Source: Heligmosomoides polygyrus polygyrus
Lineage: Eukaryota; Nematoda; Chromadorea; Rhabditida; Heligmosomidae
NCBI GenBank assembly: GCA_947396885.1
Contig: OX377203.1
Coordinates: forward strand, 28,337,253-28,401,252
Direction of reading: 5' to 3'
Length of the DNA stretch: 64,000 nucleotides
A program made the translations under genes and the position numbers. Position 1 is the first letter of the stretch; each line of letters begins with the position of its first letter. Below, in pieces: positions 45,101 to 53,119 of this stretch. The notes beneath the pieces were generated by a model. The model saw nothing but the letters and a program-made list of their open reading frames with translations, was not told the DNA's origin and searched no databases.

Positions 45101-47470
45101 CTGTAAATAATTTCACGACTCCAGAGGTCTAGGAGAGGTGGAAGATTTTGTCGCCCAAACCTCGTCCGGGGGGTTATTTGGAGTGATGATCACGAATCTA
45201 ATATCCGTTTTTGAAATGTCGACCGATTACGGTAGGTTATTGTAGGTAGGGGTGACTAAGTTCATGATCATCGATCTCGCTTAAATTTCGCCAAGTGGGA
45301 TACCTGGGATGCTGATCATGAATCTGACATCTTACCGAATGTAGAAGTACGGTAATGGCAGAGACCACAAGCGGTCCCGCAGCGATCGCTTCATAGGGTG
45401 CGCTGTTTTGCGAGAAACTTCGGTGGCATATGTATGCTTAATTGCGAAACAGCAATATAAGCATCATGGCGCCCAGGCACTGTTCCGCAGTCGCCGCCAA
45501 GAAGAGCTTAGTGACTTAAAGTTGAAAGACGCCTTTGAAAAGATGAACATGGACGCTTCAAGTATTGCGTGCTGTTTGAGTTTCGATTTTTCTGTGCTTG
45601 TAATGGTAAATACATTATACAACGCTTCAACTGACAGAGAAACACAAACATAATGTAACTGTCAGTCCGGACCGTATCAGCTGCTAGATGGGGCGAGTGC
45701 CACCAAATTGTTGTGCTCTTGTTCTGACAGGGCAGTGGAACGGATTGCACGGTGTGGTTCATCTAACTCGCCAGTGCTATTGAGACCGAATCAAGGAGTG
45801 CTCTCTTTTCTTGGCCGCAACGGAGCAAATAAAAGGCGTCTCTCGTTCAATTGGAGCAGCTACACATTTGCTGCATTGAGTAGCTTGGCCGCAAACTACC
45901 GAAATACCTATTGGAGCTAGTGAGCATTCGAGGTTGTCAGAAGCGTAGTTGGGGTTCGTCTACAGGAACAGAAAACGGAGTTGGTTCAGAGTTTGTAATA
46001 ACGGGTCATATGAATAATACAATCGCGCTTTTAGGCCAACCCCACTGTATGTCATGGACGAAATCGACGCAGCTCTGGACTTCAGAAACGTCTCGATTAT
46101 CGCGCACTACATCAAGGTTGGTAGCTCGTTTTCGCAGCATCTCATGGGTGTTTGATTCGCTGTTCGAACGATGGCAATTCCTTCAGGACCGCACGAAGAA
46201 CGCTCAGTTTGTGATTATTTCACTGCGCAACAACATGTTCGAGCTTGGTGATCGGTTGATTGGCATCTATAAGGTACGTATGGAAATCGCTTCATTGTCC
46301 AAATTCTTCAATGAAAAGCTTGTTCTAGACACACGACCGCACGCAGAACGTAGTGCTTGATCCACGGCAGGTGTTGGAGGTGCAAGACGAGTGTGCCCGT
46401 CGAGATCAGAAGATTCTTACAGAGAGCACCTCTGCGTCTGACGAAGATGAGGCGATGGATCATGATGCTTTAAAACCAGATTCAGCCAATGACCAGCGAA
46501 GGTCGAGGTCAGATTCGAACTGCGACGACAAGGAGGTTGGGCTTTTTCTACCTACTTCTGCAGAGAAAAAAGTCCTGTGTGATCATGGTTTTCTTCTTAG
46601 AACTCTCGCGAATCTGGTATCTCTTCACAGCGCCAGCGATTTCCCTCTATCCAGGAAGGTATCGAAATGGAGGCGGAGGTACTTTTACAATTCCTTCCGT
46701 AGTTTGTTGATAGGTGTCTCGAAGAATGTGAGTAAAGTTTGGATGAACAGTTCTTGGCATTTTGAAAGGGTAAAGGCTGGTGATGGTCGTTTGTTTTTTT
46801 CTATACATCAACTTGAGGTGGCCAGCCGATGAACAATTAAGCGATCTATCCTTCCCAGGCAAGTGGGGTGTCAACCATCCACTTTGAATGGGTTGGCCCG
46901 CCTTGTGGGAGTCGAACCAAGAACTTCGACTCGGAGTACAGCGAGAGACGATGCCTCCGACTGCGCTGACATGCGTCTCTCGGTCCTTTATTATCTGTTA
47001 TGCTAAAAGATACCTTTATAAAGAACAGGTGGTCGCCAGGGTAGCGGTTGGACTAACTGATGATTTTTTTGTGAGGAAGGAAGTTTGGCGATCGATATTT
47101 CTCCACTAGCTGAGGGTTCGGAAGCAAAGTGCGGAATCTCCCGTTGAATTGCAAGCATTATGAAAACGATAGCTTTCAAGTTAGCATTGCTTTTCCTCGG
47201 ATGAGTGCGAAACACAATCTTCATAAGTAACATACGCAGAAAATTCAGCTTTTTCGTCTTCTCAGTATGCTTGAGAATCTCACATGGCTTAAATTGGCGG
47301 TTTTCTATGGTAATTCGAAGCTTGCCCACGCTTTTCAAACGGTACTCTGCATGTTCAAGCAACCCAGCGTCGTTTCTTGTCTAGTCTTCATTGCCGCTGA
47401 TTTCAGAGCTGATCTGGAGCACGCTGCGACTATTTCCAGCTGCCCCACGTCCCTGCAAGGACAAATGTAA
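32615..47470 (+). CDS. smc-4: SMC-4, condensin ATPase subunit (39 exons)
   Basis: This gene encodes the SMC4 subunit of condensin, which pairs with SMC2 (MIX-1 in nematodes) and compacts chromosomes by ATP-driven DNA loop handling in the nucleus. Thirty-nine exons join in one continuous frame of 4296 nt (about 1431 residues), between the usual animal SMC4 length and the longer C. elegans protein. Order: acidic/basic N-terminal tail, Walker A GPNGSGKS (about 144-151), Q-loop LILQGEVEQ (Q about 259), first coiled coil, hinge with GDLG and SGTVSGGG (about 650-783), second coiled coil, signature LSGGEKT (about 1275-1281) and Walker B/D-loop YVMDEIDAALD (about 1300-1310). The ATG has a candidate trans-splice site one base upstream. 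An AATAAA lies at 47776. A dosage-compensation paralogue (DPY-27 type) is a less likely alternative, since the ATPase and hinge motifs are all SMC4-like. Confidence 0.93.
33208..34752 (+). other. smc-4: smc-4 exons 4-9: N-terminal ATPase head
   Basis: Exons are 33208-33336, 33424-33504, 34102-34212, 34271-34363, 34492-34572 and 34648-34752. They encode RLVIREIVATNFKSYYG, the Walker A GPNGSGKSNVIDSLLFVFGY, KIRSKKLSVLIHSS, TVEVFFEQIVDK, SEFSVSRTAYKNN, LGIDLIHNRFLILQ and GEVEQIAMMKPKG, in the order expected for SMC4. The 597-bp intron between exons 5 and 6 contains only shadow frames. Confidence 0.92.
34807..37669 (+). other. smc-4: smc-4 exons 10-17: first coiled-coil arm
   Basis: Exons are 34807-34874, 35849-35968, 36122-36262, 36362-36512, 36577-36681, 36970-37086, 37195-37316 and 37561-37669. 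They encode charged heptad-like helix (VPIERLSAKVETLKEQRTQA, EKKQAVDKALKDVLDAREAD, KETLKNMTHEETKLRKRL and similar). Exon 10 has no AG at its expected 5' boundary (CCG then GTGCCA). The intron after exon 10 is 974 bp; the others are short. Confidence 0.85.
38088..40106 (+). other. smc-4: smc-4 exons 18-22: hinge domain
   Basis: Exons are 38088-38219, 38298-38420, 38504-38583, 38637-38770 and 40031-40106. Diagnostic pieces are IGRLGDLGTIDKKYDAAIS, NFIILDK, APRLFDLIDIPDPRLRKVFY, DTLVVDTLKQATEL and RIVTLLGQVVDSSGTVSGGG. The hinge dimerises SMC4 with SMC2. The intron before the last exon is 1260 bp and contains a GC-rich low-complexity block (39270-39420) that opens Arg-rich shadow frames. Confidence 0.9.
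40255..43499 (+). other. smc-4: smc-4 exons 23-33: second coiled-coil arm
   Basis: Exons are 40255-40390, 40454-40534, 40600-40726, 41033-41127, 41186-41293, 42230-42361, 42460-42555, 42656-42733, 42788-42931, 43005-43190 and 43383-43499. They encode mainly Glu/Lys-rich helix. Exon 31 carries an acidic, less helical insert (RFRLADDLDDSLLGDLPRPE). Frame continuity requires the acceptor GGAAG at 43004 for exon 32 and the donor after AGT at 43499 for exon 33. The 936-bp intron after 41293 shows no gene. Confidence 0.87.
43550..47470 (+). other. smc-4: smc-4 exons 34-39: C-terminal ATPase head and tail
   Basis: Exons are 43550-43671, 44729-44830, 46035-46116, 46187-46273, 46329-46507 and 47407-47470. 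They encode EMYQMITLGGDASLDLKDSM, MVRPPKKSWKQIENLSGGEK, PLYVMDEIDAALDFRNVSII, NAQFVIISLRNNMFELGDRL, NVVLDPRQV and an acidic/serine tail ending CPTSLQGQM. Two donors with the same phase (after 46501 or 46507) fit the last intron and would differ by two codons. The two introns on either side of exon 35 exceed 1 kb. Confidence 0.88.
46775..46985 (-). mobile_element. smc-4: SINE family 2 copy in the last smc-4 intron
   Basis: Shares GAGGTGGCCAGCCGATGAA, GCGATCTATCCTTCCCAGGCAAG and a tRNA-like head in reverse orientation (GAGTCGAACCAAGAACTTCG, then CCTCCGACTGCGCTGACATG). It lies between exons 38 and 39, antisense to the gene. Confidence 0.6.
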
Positions 47471-47775
47471 ACCAATACCTGTGATCAGTACCTCACCTGT
47501 ATGTATTAATGAGTGTCTGTATTTGTTGAAAAATATGATCTGCACTTTTCAGTTTAGAGCTGTATATTCATTAGCCAACAATTTTTCTACTGCTTTTGTA
47601 GTTCTTTTTGTGTTCTTTAACTACGCAATAACGATACTCACATTTCGCTCCTGTGTTCGTTTGACTTCCAAGTGGACCTCGTTAGCGATGAATCAGTAAT
47701 GCTCATTGTCAAGTTAGGTTACTTGTAGCTGTTGAATTTGATTCAATTCTACTACGTAAGTGGTGCTCGTCACAC

Positions 47776-47781
47776 AATAAA
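47776..47781 (+). terminator. smc-4: Candidate polyadenylation signal of smc-4
   Basis: AATAAA about 300 bp past the stop at 47470. This is the first canonical hexamer seen downstream on the plus strand, but a variant signal nearer the stop is equally possible. Confidence 0.4.
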
Positions 47782-48094
47782 AGTGTTTGAAGAGAAGGCG
47801 GCATTTTGACTGGCTGGCGGGGAAGGCCTTGAGTTGAATTGGCAGCGGGATTCACTTCAGAGGATGGGGAGGAGTTGTTGCTCATTCCTATGGTGGGTTG
47901 CGCCAGTCAGTGCTATAACGTTCACAGACAAGCCGGCTACCAATTTCATGATGCTTTTCATTGGTTGCATTTGATTTTCGATGGTGCCAATTTTATTTTG
48001 CTTACAAAGGAGGCGACATGGTGAAATAAGGTGTGTTGTCCTTACCGACCCCGGGGTGTCAAAAAAAAACCACCTGGGAGGTTATTTGGGGCAG
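47782..48094. other. Intergenic, no gene recognised
   Basis: Short frames only. Near 48060-48090 a fragment (GGTTATTTGGGGCAGTGATCA) resembles a piece of the smc-4 intron near 45170-45195, so a small dispersed repeat may be present. Confidence 0.35.
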
Positions 48095-48103
48095 TGATCA
48101 TCC

Positions 48104-48215
48104 ACATCCGGGGTGTGCGTAATTACGATTTACGATTTTATGATTTACGGCGATTTTTGGGATTTTTTTTTACGATTTACGACGTTTTGGGTCGTAAATA
48201 GTAAATTTCTGTAAA
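48104..48215. repeat. TTTACGA-type simple repeat, left island
   Basis: A run of imperfect CGATTTA/TTTACGA steps beginning GGGGTGTGCGTAATTACGA. A matching island in reverse orientation lies at about 50800-50900, ending TTTACGCGCACCCCTG. Confidence 0.6.
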
Positions 48216-49411
48216 TGAGATCCTTGATCACCAGGCACTCACACCTAGCGCGCCCAGGTTTGAGTATACTTTTGCCTAATTTTTGACAATAGACACCTTC
48301 CGCAGGCCTCCGGTATCCGTGTGTGGAGTACTTGACAGTCTTGCTTTTATCAAGTTTTTGGAGAATAGATGAGTGGAACTGCATACATGCGCGACCAAGG
48401 TAGAGCTCTACTTCTCGGCTGGCTCAACGAAGGCCTACTTCAACAATCTCCATATCATTTAATGCCGGATTTGTCTACAACGGATAAAGGACTAAAGAGT
48501 TTTCGAGTTTTGCGAAAAGTGCATTACACAGGCTGAAACGGCATGCAATTACTGCTACATATAGAAAAGTGAGAATCGCATGGTGCATCTCGAATCGACT
48601 GTCACTACCTTGCGATGAATCCGTGAAACTCTTCATGGAGCCTCGCAAAGCCAGCCCTGATACGCTCCAAGATTTAGCTGCGATTGGAAAGTATTACTCT
48701 ACGATCAACCAAGCATTCGCGTACAGCTTGCATAAGACGTGTCCACTGAATTGAAGGTATCAGTTGAGGGATTTACTTAATGGTTAATAAATCATGATTC
48801 TCTACCGCGGTTCAAGCTCCGAGGCGCGTTGTGATAAAAAAGGAAAACGTTAAGATTAAAAGTTGCAAATCCGTCGAATTTCTACTTTTCATAAAAGCCG
48901 TTTATGGTTGAGCGCCTTGTGAGCAGACAGAAGAATTGTGTGCTTCTGCTTTTTAAAGTGAGCTACAAGGCGTGACAACATTTTCTAGGATACTCTGTAT
49001 TTCTGGATTAATATAGACTGCAATTCATTTTTTGACAGCTTTTCTCAGTGCCACACTTTTTTCTATCCCGAACATTGAAGATTGCCGGTTCTTCATTTTC
49101 TTCGTACGGACTCCCTTTAATTTTGGTTCGGTGTCGCTAGTAGTGCCATTTATCATCTATCATTATCATTTGCAGCACTAACTTGTAACAGGGAAATAGC
49201 CCTGACATCGAGCTCACAATGATTTCACAACGTATTCGCTTAATTTAGCGGTGCGAAAATGTCGAAAAGATATGATAGTCAAATCCAAGAATAAGAATGT
49301 GAATTTATATGCCATTGTGATGTGGTGAGTATGCCATATGATCACTTATGATTCTTTTGATTCGCAAGGTTTAACAATAAGCAAGCACTTTTCTCTCTGA
49401 AAGCAATGGTA
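48216..49411. other. Intergenic, no gene recognised
   Basis: One 61-codon plus frame (48569-48754) and a 79-codon minus frame lack motifs. Confidence 0.4.
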
Positions 49412-50666
49412 TCAGGTTGGTGCATAAGTTCTCGGACATTTGGGGCATGAAATATTTATTATCACAACAATATCAAATCATTTGAAGTAACCACCCTTTA
49501 CATCAATTGTCTTTCGTCAACGTGCTGATAAGTCATGGATGCCTTTGCTCCAAAACGTGGCCGGTTGTGATTCGAAAAATGTGAGCAGTGCCTCCTTGAC
49601 ATCCTCTCGGTTCCTAAATTGCTAGCCGTCCAAATAGCGTTGAAGGCTTGAAAACAAATGATAATCAGAAGGAGCGAGATCTGGTGAGTAAGGTGGATGT
49701 GCAAAGAACGGTCCATCCGTAGTCAGCCAACTCAGCCGCCGTCGCTCTAGCAATATGCGGTCTAGCGTTGTCATGTTGAAAACACACCTTCACTTGCTCT
49801 CCTCGTGTTTTTTGAAGGTGGGCCCTCAACTTCCTCAGTTGGTTGACGTAAACCTCTGCCGTCACTGTTATCCCTTCGTCCAGCAGCTCCCAGTATTCTA
49901 CGCCAAGAACGCTCCACCAAATGCGTAGCATCACCTTTTTCACGTAAAGGTCGGGTTTCGGAACGTCCTCTGCCTCTCCAGTTGCGTCAACCCAGTGTGC
50001 ACGCCGGTGATAACTAGAGTAGAGTATCCTCTTCTCATCCCCGGTGACAAGGTTGTCCAGCCATCCGTGGTACGTCTGAGGGTAAGGAGAGACAGAGCGA
50101 CATCGGCTCCGCGATCCATGTCATGTTGCGTCGTGAGGTACCCAGTGACCCAATTTGTGCACCTTGCCAGTCGACTTCAATCCTCGAACGACTGTTGAGT
50201 GACTAACACCAAGAGTGCTTGAGAGCTCGCGAGTGGTTTAGTACTTCCATCTACTTCGGAGCTTCCACTCTACATACAAATCCAGTGTCATCGGGCGCCC
50301 TTTTCGTTCATTATCTTCAACGGAGAATTCACCAACTGCAAACTTCGAGAACCACTGGTACACAGTACTTCGAGCAGGAGCACTCTCGTTGTAAACATCC
50401 TTCAGGCGACGATACGATTCGTTGGCATTGAGGCCAGATTGATGCAGGAATAACATGACGTGCCGAATATGCGTCTCAGTTGGGATGAATTGCTTAGCCA
50501 TAATAGCTGACGTTAGCAACGCAGAAGTAAATGTTAGGAACTGTTTTGTAGCCCTTTCCTTTCTCTATCGATCATTTACGCGTTGATACATGTGAGAAAT
50601 TTGGCGGGAAAATGCGCTTTCAATTCAGGAGGGATCAAATGCCCGAGAACTTATGCACCAGCCTAA
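49412..50666 (-). mobile_element. Mariner DNA transposon, structurally complete, 1255 bp
   Basis: Terminal inverted repeats with the core GGTGCATAAGTTCTCGG lie at both ends, and the outer flanks are TA on each side (49410-49411 and 50667-50668), the mariner target duplication. The transposase runs on the minus strand from about 50501 (MAKQFIPTETHIRHVMLFLH, the DNA-binding part) through TGDEKRILYSSYHRRAHWVD and HDNARPHIARATAAELADYG to SPDLAPSDYHLF. A frameshift near 49690 and others make it non-coding. It sits inside the TTTACGA-flanked segment. Confidence 0.85.
49498..50519 (-). pseudogene. Mariner transposase, frame-broken
   Basis: The N-terminal frame (50238-50519) has a helix-turn-helix-like region with NANESYRRLKDVYNESAPAR and TVYQWFSKFAVGEFSVEDNE. 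The catalytic frame (49665-49943) has KKVMLRIWWSV and FQHDNARPHIARAT. The third Asp region (SPDLAPSDYHLF) is in another frame. The three acidic residues of the DD34D triad are each visible in the DNA, but not in one frame. Confidence 0.8.
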
Positions 50667-50799
50667 TATCAATTTACATACTGAAAGAGGACGAAGGTAA
50701 ATATTTGTTTGCTACGAAGAACGAAAACAATCTCTCTTGTTTTTGGTGGCGCAGTCCATGGATCGATTTCTCCGAGATCATCTTTGAATCTCCTTTCTT

Positions 50800-50900
50800 G
50801 CTACGATTTACGGTTTACGATTTACGATTTACGACGGTTTAAATTACGATTTACGATTTACGAAATTTCGGATTTCATTTACGCGCACCCCTGATCCACA
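50800..50900. repeat. TTTACGA-type simple repeat, right island
   Basis: Repeats of CGATTTACGATTTACG with interruptions, ending CATTTACGCGCACCCCTG. This is the inverted counterpart of the left island at 48104. Confidence 0.6.
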
Positions 50901-50905
50901 TGTAA

Positions 50906-51339
50906 CTGTAGGTGGTGGGACTTCATACAGGCGGTGGGCACTCTAAATAAGCCCTCTAGGCGATGTTTTAACGATGAAACTGTTTCACTAAGGGAGTCGT
51001 GGAAGTACAATAGTACCATCGAAATTGGCCTCCTTTCTGTTGACCTTTTCCGCTGCGATTTGACATAGGCAGCTTTAGTGGATCGTAGCAATCCTTTTTA
51101 GGAAGTGCAGAAAACCTGCCACCATCAGGTAGCACAATCACCAAGTAGTTGAACCTCAGACCACCCATTTCATTACGCGCTCCTATACCCCCTGCGCCAC
51201 CACTGCTCGGCGGCCAGAGCAGTTTCCAGCCTACTGTAGCCCGCCTTTCTGTGATTGGCGGACCGTGCAGTCAGAGGGCCAAGCTGAAAATGGTCCATAA
51301 CTCCGCTCACAGATGCGTTCGGCAGAAATGAACCACGTA
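50906..51339. other. Intergenic, no gene recognised
   Basis: A segment near 51145-51200 (TCATTACGCGCTCCTATACC, CTGCGCCACC) faintly resembles the reverse of a tRNA-like SINE head. Nothing else was seen. Confidence 0.3.
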
Positions 51340-52203
51340 CAGTCACCTCTCGATATAACGCGTTCGTGGGGACCGCTGAAAATCCGCGTTATAACGGGAG
51401 TCGCGCTCTAGCCGGAGCTGACCTTTTCACACACTTTTATGCATTAATTTGTCTAAAATCATACGAAAGAACTGGATATGACTATATCAATAAAATACTT
51501 GACCATAAAGAGAGTGTGAGAACAAAGAACAACTCTAGATTATTACTAAAGCCCTGTTCATAGAGATACTCTCTGTTATATACGGAGAGTATCTCTAAGG
51601 GCTTTAATAATAACCTACAGTTAGCATAAGTATGTCAAATGTATGTGAGGAATAACCGACTACCCTGGGTAGTTAGCCGTAATCAATAGCCCAACTGTGC
51701 AGCCCAGTGTTGCAAGATCTTTTGTTGCGATCAGAACTATTGCGCAAGGTGGGAGTTGAACCAGCACTAACTGTCAGCGGGCTGCATGTATCTTCTAAAC
51801 ACTACCGGGGGTCTTCCACTGTGCTCGACAATCGCTGTCTATGAACACTTTTAATGACCGCGCACGCGGGAAAAACAACGACATGCATCCAAGACATTGT
51901 CGCACGGGTGTTGGTTGTGACTGCGAACGAGGCAGTAGAAGGGCAAGTCTGATCGCAGAAGCGGTCAGCATCTTGCTCGTCTTCAATTTCCGTGTGGGAC
52001 CGGAACTGAGCCCGGATCGCGTTATAGCGGAAGTCATTTTCAACGCAGAGTTCCTCCCAAAACCGCGCTATAACGGGAGTAGCGATTTGTCCGACTCGCC
52101 TTAAGCGGAGTTGGCGCAAAGGTAAGCCGGCCCGGGCCAGAGAAAAACCACGTTATATCGAGAGTCGCGTCTTATCCGGAGGCGTTATATCGAGATACGA
52201 CTG
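51340..52203. mobile_element. Pogo/Tigger-like non-autonomous DNA transposon, 864 bp
   Basis: The left end is CAGTCACCTCTCGATATAAC and the right end is the complement, CGTTATATCGAGATACGACTG, each flanked by TA (51338-51339 and 52204-52205). CAGT ends with a CTCGATATAAC theme and TA duplication are typical of pogo/Tigger elements. Subterminal GCGTTATAACGGGAGTCGC and CGCTATAACGGGAGTAGC motifs repeat the theme inside. No transposase is encoded. A near-palindrome of about 74 bp sits inside at 51540-51613. Confidence 0.75.
51540..51613. repeat. Long near-perfect palindrome inside the pogo-like element
   Basis: TTATTACTAAAGCCCT pairs with AGGGCTTTAATAATAA, and AGAGATACTCTC pairs with GAGAGTATCTCT, leaving a loop of about 11 bases and one small bulge. 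It may be a tiny MITE nested in the larger element. Confidence 0.65.
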
Positions 52204-52539
52204 TAATTGGAATCAGCGTTCGAGGCCACGTCCCGTGATATTCATCTCATCTCAAAGTCCCATGCTCACCTAGTATCCTTCCCTTGTTAGCTCCACTATA
52301 TAAGGTGATTTGGATGGCAACGCTACTAACGTTCGTGCAGAATACATGAAATTAGTTTGAATCAATATGCCATGATCCGCCAAAACTCATCCTTATTATT
52401 AATAGACAGAGATCATTTTAATCGTCCTTAAGAAGTCTGCCAGCAAGTCACCGATGGCATAGATATGAAGAATTTGATCACTGACGTGCAGAAGACCAGC
52501 ATAGGCAACGTGAAGACCAAACATTGATCTGAAAAGGCA
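52204..52539. other. Intergenic, possibly LINE B 5' flank
   Basis: No gene seen; the 5' end of the LINE is not defined. Confidence 0.3.
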
Positions 52540-52565
52540 GTGCTCTCAGTTCTCTCAACCCTCAA

Positions 52566-52940
52566 TTGTCTGAGCCAATATCGATCGATGTTAGTTTTGA
52601 TGCTCAGTCCTCTCTTCCTGTTGCTCCACGGACAGATTCCGTTGTTGAAACTGAATCTGAATTCGAAAGGCGACGATCACTCGTTCTTGCAGGTGTTCCA
52701 GAAATTAACTCTTCTCCTATTCGTAATCGCGTTCAGTATGACTACAATACTGCGTGTCATGTTTTGCATTTTTTAGATGTTGAATGTTATCCAATTGCCG
52801 TTTATAGACTAGGCAAGCCACATGTTGGTAGAAACAGACTGCTCAAAATTGTTTTGCCTTGCTCCGCTTTCCAGAAAGTCGCAGTCAGGAATGCTCCCCG
52901 CCTTCGCTTCTATCCTGAGAAGGGACTCTACTTAAGGTAG
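52566..52940 (+). pseudogene. LINE B ORF1-like fragment
   Basis: Contains SLVLAGVPEINSSPIRNRVQ, YDYNTACHVLHFLDVECYPI, YRLGKPHVGRNRLLKIVLP and RNAPRLRFYPEKG, aligning with the conserved block of LINE A ORF1 (9882-10736). It stops after LYLR where LINE A continues, and lacks the N-terminal coiled coil. Confidence 0.7.
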
Positions 52941-53119
52941 TCCCTTCCTCTGGAGGTTAGAAAGATGAGACGGGGAGCTTCCGCTTCCTTCAATGGGGTT
53001 CGGCTCAGCGGGGATCTCTCGTCCATTCCTTCCACTGATGCGGTGGGGAGGACACGGAGCCCACACAATGAGACGAGCTTTACTGGAGGTTTAAACTAGG
53101 TTCTGCTCTTCGGCTTTCT

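Noticed and set aside
32615..47470. Assignment as a DPY-27-type dosage-compensation SMC rather than SMC-4
   Set aside because: All conserved SMC4 head and hinge motifs are present, and nothing specific to DPY-27 was seen. A tree with both paralogues would be decisive.
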